From assembly GCA_017590115.1 (NCBI GenBank), contig JAGGNK010013003.1, positions 3,344,431 to 3,408,430 of the forward strand: 64,000 nucleotides of DNA, given 5' to 3'. Under the pieces are notes generated by a model, which worked only from the letters and a program-made list of their open reading frames with translations, was not told where the DNA came from and made no database searches. This document shows, piece by piece, positions 37,701-51,700 of the stretch (its first letter is position 1; the number at the start of each line of letters is the position of its first letter). Both the position numbers and the translations under genes were made by a program. This DNA comes from Montifringilla adamsi (taxonomy: Eukaryota; Chordata; Aves; Passeriformes; Passeridae).

Positions 37701-40700
37701 AGTGGCTGAGCTCTGGTGTGGGCTCAGCTTAGCTTTTTGTTTACTTTTAATATTACAAAGCCAATGAGAAGGCCCAGCTGAGATCAGAGTCCAGCTCAGC
37801 TGGGTTGTCATGCTTGCATGCTAAAAATAATCCCTGCTAGGAGTGCTTCATGACTTAAACAGAGCAGCAGGAACAGTGCCTGTTTTACAGGACAGGGAAT
37901 TCAGGTGGTGTCCGGAAAAGGGGACTTGCCTGTGGTTCCAAGGGGAGTTTTTGTCAGATTCAGGAAATTAACTTGATTCTGAAATTCCACTCTAGGGCTC
38001 CTGCTGTCTTGATCAGCTGCTCTTGGAAGCAATCAAATGAGTGCTGCTGGTTTTGAGTTTGGCTGTCCCTTGGCTGTGGTTTGCTGCTCTTCTGTGCAGA
38101 TGTGGTAACTGCCAATGTCACTGTTCTGCCTCCACTCCAATGCAGTGAAGCATTTCAGTCAGCTTGAGTGACTTTTAGTGCTCTCTTCTGTAGGTCTGCT
38201 TTACTTGGCAGTAGAATTGCAAGGTCACTTTCTGCAAGAGAGGCTGCTGGGGTCCAGGGCAGGTAGGAATGCATTGTGAGGGCTCCTGTGCTGGTGCTTT
38301 GGCTTGTCAGCACTCAAAGCTAGAGAGCACTGGACTGTGTGCACTCACTGCTTGCAGCACCTTAACCTCTCTTAGGTAAGACTGTAGAAGTCTTCCCTAT
38401 CATTTAGGGATTCTCATTCCCTTTTTGTTCCTTGTATTTAATGTTGCTTTGCTGCTATTTAAAAACCTTCCTGTTTCATTTGAGGAAAAGGCCCCTGAGA
38501 GTCTGACTCACTGAAATAAAACAGGAGTGAAAAAGAACTTTAAGGTTCCTGTTGAATGCTAGTCTACTGCCTGCTTTGAAAACAATGTCCTGCTTTATTA
38601 TGTCTGGTTTAGTTAGGATCAAGTTTGTTCTGCTCCTTTGCCAAGGGATTTTAAAAGAAAAAAAAGTAGAAAGAAGAGAGCTGACTATGAAACAGAAGAG
38701 GGAGTTTAGATTGCACCTGTGACTCAGCCCAAAAAAGTACCTCAGGTTTAGTACAATTTAGTCAGGAGCTTCCAGCTCTTTCTTGAACTGCTCCTCTCTG
38801 AAGGCCTTGCTAAACAAAACCTCTTTAAGCATAAGAGGTTAATGAGAGATGTTCTAGTACCGTAAAACTTGAGACAGCAATGGATGTAGTTTCATCATGA
38901 GCTCACTGTCACTGAAAGGGGATGGCCTCACTTCCCCTCCCATTTTGTTCTTATTGCATGCCTTGGGCTGGTCCTGATGTTCGTGTGGCCTCAGGCCAAG
39001 CTGATGTAACTCGCTAAAATGGTGTGAGATGGGCCAAAACAAAACAAAAGCTTTTTGCCAAGTCTCTGCACTGAATCTGTGTCCCTGGAGCTGAGAAGCA
39101 CACAGACCTAAGCAAGAGCAGCTCAGAGGGGGTGGAGAAGGACAACTTGGTGGGAAGGCTTAGTTTGGCTCAGCTGTGTTTTGGGACTGTTGGACCAGCA
39201 CTGGTCCAGTGAGTGCTTCCATTCCAAGAAAGAGTGGCAAGATTACTTCTAAACCTGTATCAGGAAGACCTGGGCCATCAAACTCCAGGGCTGAATTCAT
39301 GACAGGGACTGTCTTCAAACTGGGAGCTGTGCTTTGTTGGGAAAAGCAAAAACCTTGTCCTTTGGAAGGTGCACAGACAGCTCTTGCTGGGAGGTGCTGG
39401 TGGTTGGTGACTTCTTCAGAGAGACTTGTGTCACCAGTGCTTGAGAAACTCCCTCGGCATGGACAATACAGCACTGGAGATTTGCCCCCACTGGCAACAC
39501 TTTTAAGGAGGGTAGAAGAATGGACTGGAAACATGGGTGTGGAAAACATCAGCAAGTTAAATCCAGGAGCTAACAGGCAGTGCCACTTTAAAAATTTTCA
39601 TTCCGCTCTAGAGATTATTGGCACAGCCTCCTTCAGTAAATGCAAAGTGGTTGCCATGGAGGACAGGAAATCCCTAGTCTGCACAGAGAAAGAAAACATT
39701 GGAAACTGTCCTACTGTAAAGCACAGCTGCCTCTGTGCTGGGAGAGGGGTGCTTGCTTCTACGGAGTGTTTTCCAAAGGTCTCTGTTTTTGTCTGCAAAT
39801 CTTTGCACATATTTGCTCTGTTTCTTAGTGGGCTGCTTGTGCGTTTAAGAAGAGCTGGACAAAGGAAGTGGGAGCAGCTGGTTAGGACTAGTTTTAAGTG
39901 CCCTGATTAATGTGAGAAGCAGGAGGGATTTTCACTTGGAAGTAAGATACTTAGCAAACTTTCAGTGTATGCCTCTCCATTTAACTCTGCAGCTCCTCTC
40001 ATTCCTGTTTCCCTCTACCTTCCCTCTCTGCCTTTTCTTGCCTTAGACCTCTTGGAGCTGCAGGCCTCTGTGCTGTGCTGGCTCTGTGTTCTCTACCTGG
40101 AATCTTTAACTTTATCCTGGCTGCTGCTGCTGGAGGTGGGAACAGCAGTTTGGGCCACGTGTGCAGATCGAGCAGCTGGCCATCTGTCCCTGCAAATACC
40201 CAGATGTTTAGAGCTGCCTGTCCTCACGAGATGGGTAAGAGGTGAGACTTGAGGCAGATCTTTCAGGATGTGTTGGTGGCACCTTTCCACTGCAGGCTCT
40301 GTGGGAGGATCCAGTTCCCTCAGGAGCTGAGACCAGACAAGCCTGTGGTGGGTTGACTAACTTTGTCAAGCCATCACTGTTAATTAACATCACCACGCTG
40401 TATAAAGGCTGAGCTGCCTGGATGCTGCCAACACATGAATACCTCCCCTATCACCGGGGTTGTCATTCTTGCCTATGGACTGCTTCAGAGGCCAGACAAT
40501 CAGGTTACTACTGATGTATACCAGTGATTATTGATCACCTGTAGATACTGATCACCACTGGATCAGCAATTTCCCTTTTTCCAGAGACAGGTTTGTCAGT
40601 TGTTTAGTTCAGGTTTGGTTCTGTCCCACTGCTGTCCACACCATTGCAACCCAGAGCTGTGTTTGGAACAGAAAAAGAGAAGGCCATGTCTGACTTGGTG

Positions 40701-42000
40701 AGCTTTAGCCTTTGCTCGGCAGTGTTTCCTGGGTCAAGTTTTTGAGCTGATGCTTATGAAACTGGACTTGTTTCAAGGCTCCAGAGGATATTCCTGTAAG
40801 TAGGCTGTGGTGTTCTGGCTGGAAAGGAAAGGGAGCTGTGCTCATCAGCTTCTCTTTGTACACCAGTCACTGCTTTCAACATAATGTGTTAAATCAGCAG
40901 CAAGGTCTCTGGGGACCCCTTTTGGAATTGCTCATAGGAACATTGTGGGTGAATTTAAGGTACCTTTAGCACCCAATGTGATGGGAATGGTGTCAAAATC
41001 CCAGAACTCCTGTATCCTTCCTGAAACTGCTCCAGGATTTCCCTTGCAGCTGTTCCCAGCCTTGCCACAGCCCAGCTTTGCTGCAATGCAGAATGTTCAA
41101 ACGACCCTCTTGCTCTGCTTCTTCTCACGTTGGCAGAGTCTTTTGATGTCACCTGGCATGGCTGTGTTGACTCGTGTCAATGCAAGACTGATTTACACCA
41201 GCAGGGCTCCTTGGCTGTGTTTGCCCAGCCCTGAATAAGGCAGGTTGTGACGTCTGTCTGGAGTCACCACAAGGCCACCCGATCCATGTCTTCCTTTTAT
41301 GACTGACCACAAAGTGCCACTTCCTCCTTTCCACCACCAGCCCTCCCTAGGTGTATTTGCACAAGTCAAGTCCCACCCTCTGTGCTGCTTTATTTTCCCA
41401 TCAATAGCTGGGAATGCTGTGCATTTCAGGTGTCTTCACCTTGCTGGGATGGGGTTCCTCTTCCCTGATGGGAGGCTGGGCTTTTTAAGTTTCACTTCCA
41501 TCTGTTGCAGAATGCCTGCTTAACCCTTAATTCTGGCGCTGAACTGGCACTCTTTGGCCCATTGATGTAGGGCCTGTCTGAGTTTCTTGAGGGCTACCTG
41601 ATTCTCAGAGTGTTTCTAGTCCTTTGGCCTGTAAAACGTGCAAGGTGACAAAGAAGCTGCTGACTGATGTCAACAAGACCACGTGAAAAAGAAACCCCCT
41701 GCCTGTCTCTTAGGTGTGTGCAAAAGGAGGAATAAAAGGCAATAAATGAAAACAGAGATGGTCTTGCTCATCTTCAATTTGGTTGTCAATGACAACCATT
41801 CTGGAAACTGTGTGTTGCATGGAGCCTCTTCTTTTAATTTTCTAGAGGACCAGGACAACCTTTTGTTAAAAGAAGGGGCTAAAGAACTTGCTCAGGGGTA
41901 AACAAATCTCTTGCATTAGACCTCGTGACAGCATCTTCTTCCTTTGTGGCAAAAAGGACATCAAGAGCTTGGTGTTCTGCAGAAGAAAGGCAGGAGGCAA
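34741..42000. other. Gene-free region downstream of SNX5, part 1
   Basis: No protein family, RNA gene or clear transposon is seen. The longest ORF of the window (39176-39910, 244 codons) lies here but starts with GTG, has its first ATG 41 codons in, and shows no domain. Inverted repeat at 36016-36056 is listed separately. In human the DNA beyond SNX5 towards BANF2 is also a long gene-poor stretch. Confidence 0.6.
36016..36056. repeat. Perfect 15-bp inverted repeat
   Basis: Arms 36016-36030 and 36042-36056 are exact reverse complements around an 11-base loop. The arms are AT-rich (TTGCAGTTATTGTAA). The loop itself repeats part of the arm (TTGCAGTTAA), so slippage may have produced it. Confidence 0.85.
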
Positions 42001-42046
42001 TGCTAATGGAACCAGTGCTGGGTGTTTGTGTGTCTGTCCATCTTTT

Positions 42047-42060
42047 ACACACACACACAC
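42047..42060. repeat. CA dinucleotide repeat
   Basis: Seven CA units, followed by a C-run. Confidence 0.9.
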
Positions 42061-45000
42061 CCCCCATCTCTTTATGTCAGACATTTCAAGGGGCTCTGGA
42101 GAGGATGACTTAGAAAGTCCTTTGGGCTGCAAAAAGCCAAGTGCAAAATGTAATGTGGCACCTGGGTGCTGGGCATGGCTCAGCCTTCGCTCAAGTAAAA
42201 GAGAGGGAAATGAAAGATTTATTTGCTCTCCTTGGGACTGTGAACATGGTATTTGTGTGCTTCAGTGAAAGGCAAGCTGGAGGATGTGCTCTGGAGTTCT
42301 CGGAGAAACATGACGCTTGGCTGAAAAGCTTTCCTCAGGCAGGATAATTTGGTCTACAGAAATTGGTTAATCATAAAAGCCATGTGGTGTGTGAGGACAC
42401 AAGGCTTAAAGTGCCAGAGCTTCCTTGGTGCACACAAGCAGCAGGGGGAGGTGCAGTGCAAACAGGGAGTTCTTGTGGGAGACAGGCATCCCTGTGCTTT
42501 GGTGGAGAAATCTTTGTAAATAAACCACCTAGCTCTGTTTGGTTTCTGAGCAGCTAAAAAAGGAGCAAGAACACCAGGAGGACTCTGCTGACTGATGGCT
42601 GGTGAGAGATGGATTGCTTTGGGGAAAGATGGAGGTGGTGACAGCTTCCTGCCCTCTTTCCTGCCCTGACTTCAGCCCCAGCAGGAAGGATGTAGGAATC
42701 GTGTTATCGCGTGTTGGCATTGTGCTGTTGAATATTCCTGCTTGGTGTTCAGTAACCCGCTCCAGAGTGGGTGGTGCAGATAAGAAGGGGCCTGCAAGAG
42801 TGGCCTGGGGAGCAGACACAGCAGACAGCCCCAGATCCATTCCTTGCTCCTGGAACAACGGAACTGGGGTCTTCTATGGGCTGGACAGGTAGAGCACGTC
42901 TGGGGACACTGCTGGAGTTATAAAAAGGGACCATTTCTTTTAAAAGCACAACAGAGAGAAGGAAATGGGAGCTCTGAGTGCACCTCCTGTCCTCTGCCTG
43001 CCCCTCTATGCCAGTGTGTGCATATCCTGTGCCTACCAAAGCCACAAGATAAGGCAGCCCTGGAAGGAGACTTGTGTTTCTGGGTGAGTGACTGAGCTCA
43101 GGGCTGAAATTACACAATGCTTGTTTAAGGGGCTGTCCTGCAGCTCTGCAGAGGCCTGACAAAGCAGGCAGGGGAGAGCTGGGGAGGTCTCTGTCCCCCA
43201 GGGGATTGCAAAGGGAGGTCCAGCACAGTGGGGTGCTGATTCCTCAATAATTTCACCAGAGGTGTGGCAGCACCCCCCAGCCTCCAGCACTCTCCAGCAG
43301 CCCAGTCCTGTGACTTTTCAGTGCTCAGAGATGGTTTCCCTTGCTCTCCCAAGAAGGTGAGGAAGATGCTGTGTGTGTTGGAGCTGCTTTGCCCAGGGCA
43401 TGCCATGGGAAATTGGTCAGTGAGTCAATCAACACCCTGGGCTGCACAGTGGGTTTGGGAGCAGGTCAAATCCTGCTGAGCTCTATGGAAGAGGCATTTT
43501 CTGTCCCTATAATGTCAGGATGCACTGCAAAGCATGGATACATCATGGGTACGCTGGCTCTACACAAAGCTGTTCCTCAGCATTCTGCAAAGCTGCTCAA
43601 GGCAGGACCTTTGGTAGTGTTTGTGTAGCACCTCATGTACAGGAGTTCCAACCCCAGCTCTAAGTGATCAGCCCAGGAGCAGGTGCTTGCTGAGTCCTCT
43701 GAACCTTTGGGGCTCTTTGCTCTGCAGAGCTGGACCTGAGAAAATGGGTCCATCCCCTAGGCCTGGAATTGTAGGAATGCTTAAAGGGAAGAGTTGTAAT
43801 GCTGCAGTGAACAAGTGCAGATCAAAGGGGTGGAAATGGAGGGGAGGGACAGTGTCACCCACAATGCTGGGATAAATCAAGGATTCTCTGGCTGCAGGAA
43901 TAATGTGTCCTCAGTGTTCTCATCCAGGCCCAGGGAGGTGTATCCCTCCGCATCCGTGACTGTTGTTTGCTGATGAGGAGTGTCCGTGTGCCACCCACCC
44001 GATTCCCAGATGGAGAACAAGGTACTTGCCTGGTGGAAGGAGAGGGTAAAGAAGACCTTTGCTCTGCCCTGAACCTCCCTATGGGCTCCACCTTTCCTTG
44101 TATCCCTGCCTGGCCACTCCATTAGGCTTCCTGTGCCTCCTGGATGTGTTCCTGCCATATGGGTGTTTTTGTGGTGAAGGATGGAGCCCAGAAATCTGAT
44201 CCATGAAAGCAATATCATGGCTGATTTCCTGGAGCCAGTAAGGACAGGGACTGGAAAAATAACCTGGCATGTTTCAGTGAGGTGCTTCTTGTAGTGTGGC
44301 ACTAGGCTGGGGAATGAGTGGCAGAAAGTGGAGAGTGATGAGCTGTGACAAGGACACCACGTTTCTTAATGTGTGTTTCCATACTACAGGGTCCTGCTGT
44401 GAATTTGGGAGGAATATGATCTTCCACTGAGGCAATGCTGAGTGAAGTTCTCCCTGTTAAGCAGCAAAGGCAGGCTGAGCTTCCTTGGCAAGTGCAACTT
44501 GCTTTCCAGCCTCAGGAAAAGGAGAAACCCCAGGAAAACGGCCTTGGATGGCTGCAAAGGTCAGATCAAAGAGGAATCCATAAATGTCCCTGCAAAAACT
44601 GGAAAGACAGAGATTCCACCCACCCCAGGGTGCTTGTACTTAGGTCTCCTAATGGGGAAAGGAACGTGCAGGGGGCTACACTGCTGTAAAGAAGTTAAAG
44701 GTGTGTAAGGGTGTTTAGTGGTCACATCTGGCCAAGTCTGTGTGTCATTAAATTGCCTCCAGCCATGTTCCTGCTGCTGCTGGAAGTGCTGTCTGACCCA
44801 TGCTGTCTCCCAAATCTTGGATACCTGCAGAATGAAGCTCCTTGGCATGGACTGAAGCCACACCAGGTACCATCCTAACAGTCATGGTCCCAACTCCCAG
44901 CCAATCCAGAATCTGCCTCCTCCTCACTTGGATCCAGTGGGAGGCTGGTTTGTCCCAGCTGATCTCTGTGAGGACAGGGGAATAGTCAAACTCCAAGACT

Positions 45001-48000
45001 ACCTGGACAAGAAAAAGACTGAACTAAAGGAGGGCCTTTTGGGGCATTTGTGGGGAGGTGGTGGTGGGATTCCTGTGGCTGCTCATCTTTCTTGCAATGG
45101 TGCCAGCTTTTCCTGCTGGGCAGCAGGCTCCTTGAGACCCCAATGCCTGATGTGGGGTGTTGTGGTGAGGTTTGCTGGAGAACCTCATGTATCACTAGGG
45201 CCTGTCATTGTTTGGCACGTTAATGGGATTGTTTTCCCACTTTAGCTGTGTTCATATCAGCTTTAAACCAAATGCCCTGAAATCAGTCCAAGAAAGGAGT
45301 ATTTGTTGCTGAATTTGGGGTTTGCCAGGTCTGTCTGTGCAGCAGGCACAGGCCACAGGTACCCTGGCAGCTCTGTTTGCTGCCCAGCTGCAGCCACAAG
45401 CACAATGCGTGGCAGAGCTCCCTCCCTCACCTTGTCTGTAAATATTTGTATCCTTCCCTGGTCAATCCACAGCCTGGTATTTGCACAAGGAGAAGGCAAC
45501 AGACATTTGAAGAATTAATTTTCCTGTGCAGCCCGTTCACAGGAGCTATGCAGGAAGGCTTCTTGGTGAGACTGTGGGATAACAAAGCAGAGGGAGCAGC
45601 AATGATTCCTTCTGCTGTGTAATGATGCCAAGGGGCACGGTCTCAGCAATGTTCCTTTGGGGATTTATGGAGCACTGAGCTTATCACCTGCCTGCAAACC
45701 CGGAGCTGCTTTAGGCTTGAAGTACCAGGGTTTGTAGGCAGCTGCAAAGAACAGGGCTCTTGCTAATGACGTGTCTAATCTCTCATCTCCTGCTGCTTTC
45801 CCGAGCCAGCCAGCCCCAGTGGTTACAGATTTACAGTTTCTTTTTCTGAGCCTCACCGTGGGTCTGTGGTAGCCCAGCTGCCCAGAAAAAGGATAAGGTG
45901 GGCAGGCAGCCCATGCCAGCATTCCTGCAGAGCCATGGCCCCTCTGGGATCAGCAACATTCCCAGTGCTACAAGCAGCTTTCTGCTGCCATGTGGAGCAA
46001 ATGAAGATGGTGGGGCTGTGATTTGAGGCTCAGCAGCCTTAACTTTGTGGGGACCTTGCTTGGCAATTCCTGCCTGGATGCCACCCTCCCTTCCATGTGT
46101 GTGGATAAATCAGCATTACTTTGGATCCACAGCATCAGGGTTGTCACCCATGTGATTTTCTGCCCACCCTTGCCCCATGAGTGGCTGTTTAGTGGATTGG
46201 ATTAGGGATCTGCTCTAGTTTAAAACCCTCTTCCCTCCTGATGGATCCTTCACCATCCTCACAAAACCAAGATGTGCCTTGTTCCATCCTACCAAAAAAG
46301 TGTCTGATAGTTTTCAAACTGTCATGGTGTCTTCATCCCACTCAGAGATGAAAGAAGGGACAGGGATCAGGAGACAAGCCAGGCACAATGAAAATCATTA
46401 CTCTAATTTCTTGTCTCTAAACTGCTGCAATCACTGCAGAAGGTGTAAAATGCACCTTTAGGGCACATCTCCATTGCAGCCTTTGGTGTGTTGACTGCTC
46501 CTTGCAGCAGCCTGGAGCATGTCAGGCATCCCAAGCAGGATGGCTACTCCCATGAGGAAGCAGAGGGAAGCATCCCTGGGTGTTCATGCACTACTCACCT
46601 CTGCTAGGCTCAAGATTTAATTTCCAGCCATTTTCCTGGTGCTGTTCAGGAATACCCACACTGTCCCTGCTCAAACAAAATAAGTTTTTTGGGGAAGATT
46701 TGCCAAATGTTTCTCTTTGCAGCAACACAATCTTAACTCCTTCTTCTTGTCTCACTTTTTATCCACAACACCAGTTTGTGAGGCCAGGAGTGAAGCAGGG
46801 AAATTATCCAGGCTAAAAAGAACCTGGTGAAATGGATGGTTTGTTTGGAGTGTCACTCTGCTTGAGATTGTGGCCATACGGCCAGAGACATTAGGTGGAC
46901 TTCCTAAGAACTGCTCTAGGCTTTTGGGTACAGGCATATTTTGCCTGAAAAGCCACAAATGTGGTCTCAGAGAAGGGTTTGGACAAATATGCAGCTGTCT
47001 CTATTTGTATGTCAGCTTTTGAAGGTAGTGACAGCATATCTCAGGGTAGAAAAGCCCCAATCCCTAAATTACACCCACAATTGGCCAAAATGAGTGTGAA
47101 TGATGCACCAGGTGGAGTCTGACACTGTTCCATTTTCTGATTATCTTGTTGGCAAGATGTTTGCCCTGGTTAGAGGGGTATAACACTGTCACAGAGTCAA
47201 AAACTCTATTTTGACCTAGGGAAGGGGAAGGCAGCAGCAGAAGGGGCTGGCCTATGTGAGGAGGCAAGGAGGCAGCTGGTGTTTTTACTGGTGAGTCTCT
47301 GCCTCCTCCACTTTCATGTTTTCACACAGTGTATTCCCACTTCCTCAGGAAGTGCTACTCTTTTGAGTGTAGAAGGTCTATTAATGGCTTTTCTGGGTTG
47401 AAAGGAGGGATGCTGCTCTTTCAGAAATGGCTGGTCCCCTTTTTTTTTTTTTTTGCTCAGTGCAGAACAGCTGCTGGCCCTGCCTTGGCAAGTCCAGCCA
47501 CACTCTGCCCATATGTTTTGCCTGTCTCAGGGCACTGGGAGGAAAACTTTTTAGGGTATTTTTTCCTTTAGTTCTCCCCTTTTGTCACCTTCTTTGTGGG
47601 TTCACCTTGGGATGACCCAGGTGAGGAACTGGCTTTCTTTGCCTGAGTGTGAGCAGGGACAGCCCGGCCTGTGGGAGAAAGGTCAGGTCTGCATGTCCAG
47701 CTAAACAAGGCAAGGCCAGCCCTTCTCCAGCCTGCTTGCCCATGTGGCTTGGTTTGTAGCCCAGTGAAGCCCAGCAGTGCTCTGCCAGTCACAGCTGGGG
47801 TGTGGCTGGAGGTGGTGGCACCCAGCAGGGGAGTGGCAATGTGTGACAGCCTCAGGGTGATGAACACCCCACACCAGGGCAATCAAACCTGCCTGCAAGA
47901 AGGGCTGCAGCCTTCACATGATTTGAGGAGTGGGTAATTAGGGCCGCAGCAGCACCCTGGGGTGCTCAGGTGCTCAGGACAATTCCTGCCTGCTGGAACA

Positions 48001-49655
48001 TGCAGCTCCAGCCAAATCTTTGCCTCTGCCAGAGATTGGTCTCCAGCCTCTCTTTATTTAGAACCTATGGAAGTGTGGAAACTCCTGAGAAGAGCTGGAA
48101 GTGCTGTTGCTGTTCTCTAGCAGGTTTTCCTTTTCTAGAGGAGATTCCAGACTATGCTGGAGGTCACATTTCCTCCTCTTGTTCTCCTTGTTTGCTGGGT
48201 GCCCATTCTTGACAAATGGTGGTGACTGGGGAAGTACAAACCTGTTGGGTACTTGCATCTCACATCACTGGTTCAGTGTTTATAGCACACCTGGTTTATT
48301 CCTGAAAGGGCAAGTGCTGGGAAAGCCCCTTCCCTCAGCACACCACACTTCAGTGTCCCTTCAGAGGAGGAGTCCTGGCCTTGGGCTGATGAAGCTGTTA
48401 CGGGAAACAGACAATTCTTGTCCTTTTGGCCACCTGCAGAAGCCATCACGACTGCAGAGGTTTGGTCAGCTTAGAAGCGTTTTACAGCTGCTGTCCTGCC
48501 ATCCTGGGGATCTCTAACCTTGAAGGTGTTTTTTCCTGATTTTTTTTTTAATTGTTTTAAGTTTCTTAGGCTCTTCTGGAAGCACGTTGGAGGAGCTGAA
48601 GTTTGGTTGTTCATCTGTGGGGTCCTCCCATAACTGTATTCCATGGCTCTGCCCTCCAGAACGAAGCCAGGACAGCTGTCCTGTTTTGTCCCATGGTGAA
48701 TCCTGTGCCACCTCCTGTCCTTTGCCATGCTCCTTCCCTGAGCTGCAGGCTGTGGATTCAAGGCTCCTGAGAACCACATCATAAAATACCCCAGCCCCGT
48801 GATGAAAGGGGCAAACTCAATGCAAACCCACTTTTCTGGTTCAGATTTGTTGAACATTTTTGTCTGACTGGAAGGCCCTGTGCCACACCAGGAGCTGCCT
48901 GTCTCTGTGTCCCACAGGCTGCACCATGGCTTGCCTATTTTTCTGCACAGAGCCAACATAAACTCCATGAACCACGGCTAACTGCGTAGAAATTGGGTGT
49001 TCTGCTTGTGCAAGACCGAGATGAAATGTATGCTGTTGAGTGGACTGGTGCACAGATGCTGTGTTCCTGATGGGGGACAGTCAGCCCTGGCACTTGGATG
49101 CAGTCCCTGAGTCCTGGCACAGCCTGCTGGGATGGGAGGCTGGTTGTGACCGTGTCTCACAGCAGGCACTGCTGCTCCATCCCTGGGTCTTCCCCACTGC
49201 TGGGAGTGCAGGTGCAGATGCTGATGTGGCACAGCTGAGATGCGAGAATTCTTTAAGTCCCCACAGCTTGCAGCATCTGACATCAATTGTTTCTTTCAGT
49301 GTAAAACTGTTGCTACACAATTTCTCTTTGCAGCCTTTCAAACAGGCACATCTGTCAGATTTTCATGTTGTCAGTGCTTTGTCATGTGGGATTTTCTATT
49401 TATTAAGAGCAGGGCTTTTACCAAACAAGCATCTCAGTCACCATCTCAGTTAAAAAAGTAAGCTTACCTGAAGTCATCTTGGGGAATGCTTTAACTTAAG
49501 GATGGTGTTCAACCCCTCCAGAATCTATGATTATAGAATGTGGCCAGCTTTTGTCACTCTTCAGGCCCCAGCAGAGAGATGTGATCTGCTTCATTTTCAT
49601 CCTTAATTTTGCTTGCATGGATAATTTAACATCTACTCGAACACTAGGAAAAAAA

Positions 49656-49676
49656 ATTATATCTATATATATATTA
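49656..49676. repeat. Short TA repeat
   Basis: An imperfect ATCTATATATATATTA tract within AT-rich DNA. Confidence 0.8.
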
Positions 49677-51671
49677 CCATTATGTATACACCTTCTGTGT
49701 ATACATAAAATGGAAGCCCCACAACCGGTGCCCTGCCCTTCCCTGTGCTCTCCAGCCCAGAATTTTGGCATGGCACTCCATCCCATGGGATCATGAGGAG
49801 GAGAAGAGGGTGAGGGAATCTCTTAGTAATGCTATGGTCATCAGAAAGTCGGTCCCTGCAGCCAAACTTAAACTCAGGAGCTCTGCCAGCCATGTGGGCA
49901 GGCTTAAAGCCTGGGTCATGTGGCGTGGATGCAAATTTAGTGCTCTTGAAAACCCAGCTAAGCCTGAGGGCTCTACAGTAAGCCCGTGGAGAGCAGCTGT
50001 TGTGGCAGCGCATAAACGAGTGGGAAGGCAAAAACACTCTATCCTTGTTTCAGAGAGAGAGGAATCTCTCTTGCCTGGGGCCCTGCTGTGCAAGGAACTG
50101 CGGGGCTGCGTGTCAGGCTGTGGCTTGAATGGCAGGATCAAGATGGGGACAACTGTCTTGGCTGCAGACCTGAAAGGATGGAGAACCCCGCAGCTTTGTT
50201 TGCCAGGGTAACTCAGCTGTGTGCCAGGCTTGCAGACCAGGAGGCAGAGGGACAGCCAGGGGCTCCACCAGAGCCACCAGAGCAGCAGCTGAGCACTGCT
50301 AGGATATGGGAAGAGTTAAGCAGTCTGGACATGAGGAATGAGCTGTGGTGTTCCTTCTGTGATTTAAAGAGGGAAAAATGCACCCTCCCTCTCAGATGCT
50401 TCCTTCTGTCCAAAAAAGGCTAAATAGGCTCAGTGAAAAGCCAGCAGAGGCATTCCTCATATTCTCTGGAGTGACTGGATGTAAAAGCCTGGATTTAAAG
50501 GGGTAGCTTGCAGCAGATTAAATGCAACTCTGAAAGGAATTCATCTCCTGCAGGAAAGCTGGCTGTGGTTTCCATAGGGAAGGGTGAGCTGGGTGCTGGT
50601 GAGAGAAAGACGAGTCTGTGTACGAGATGGGTCTTAACAAACACAGATGATTCATAAGTCAGCACAGATTATTAAACACAGGTGGCCAGTTTGTCTTCTT
50701 TATTTTATTAGGGACAGCTTACATGCACAGTAATAACCCCAGGCCTCAGCTGGGCTCAGCAGCTACCAAACACCCTGGTTAATGGAATTAACCCTGATCC
50801 AAACCCTGTTCATGTCAATGGGGGACTCTCTCCTGACTGTCAACATGCTTTGGAGCATGACCAAAGTGAGTTTAATGAGCTCTTTCAATATATTCTGTCA
50901 TCCTCCTGCAGCCAGACAGGCTGTGCTGTCCTCTCTGGGCCAGGACTGCAGGCACTTACTGCACTCTTTGCTGGTGCCTGTTGTCCACTTACAAAACACA
51001 TGTGAGGGCTGGCCTGCAAAATTACCTCCATGCAGAAAAAAGCCACCTCTGGCACCCAGCAATGAGTCACAGAGGCAATCTGGGGCTTGAAGGAAGGGCA
51101 GGGAGGGGGCTGAGAAAAACCTTTAAAAGTGAAAGGAAAATTAAGGTAATTAAGGTAGGAGGAAGGGAGGCTGAAGATGATTGCCAATATGAGCGTGATG
51201 GGGAAGGGAGGGATCCCTGGCAGACAGACACTGTGGTCCTTCCTTCCCATCTCCAGCCAGGAAGAGATGAGAGCAGGATGGGGCACACCTTCATGTGGGT
51301 GGACCACTGCCTCCCCATCCCAACTGGATCAGAGCTGGACAGAGGTGCACCCTGCTCTGCTCACTGCCCAACAGCAGGATTTCCAGGAGGATTTCCTTGT
51401 CCTAGGGGATGAGCAGGAAGGTGCCTGTAGGCCAAGGAGCCTCATCAGGCAGCACATACCAGCTACTCTGAAACACATTGAACTCTTGCCCTGTCAGACT
51501 GCACACCCCTGCAGGGGGCTTGTGGCTTCTTTTCAGATCCTGGTCCTGTTTGGTGTGGAGTTTTCCACTCCAATGACAGTTGTTAGCCAGAGCATCCCTA
51601 GTGAGCATGGCTGAGACTATGTGAAAGTGAAGGTTAGGGGATAAAGTGTGGGAAGAAGGATAACAATTGAT

Positions 51672-51700
51672 GGGGGGTGGGGGGGGGGGTGGAGGAGGGG
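51672..51700 (+). repeat. G-rich tract with quadruplex potential
   Basis: Runs of six, about eleven and four G residues are separated by one to several bases, so a G-quadruplex could form within one strand. No adjacent promoter is recognised. Confidence 0.8.

Noticed and set aside
39176..39910. 244-codon ORF, the longest in the window
   Set aside because: It begins with GTG, its first ATG is 41 codons in, antisense ORFs overlap it, and no domain or splice context is visible. A chance open frame is the better explanation.
43877..44302. 141-codon minus-strand ORF
   Set aside because: Unspliced, no domain recognised, overlapped by other frames.
49516..49540. CR1-like tail motif (TCTATGATTATAGAAT)
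   Set aside because: Only a short match to the 3' end of CR1 elements; the upstream CR1 body is not recognisable.
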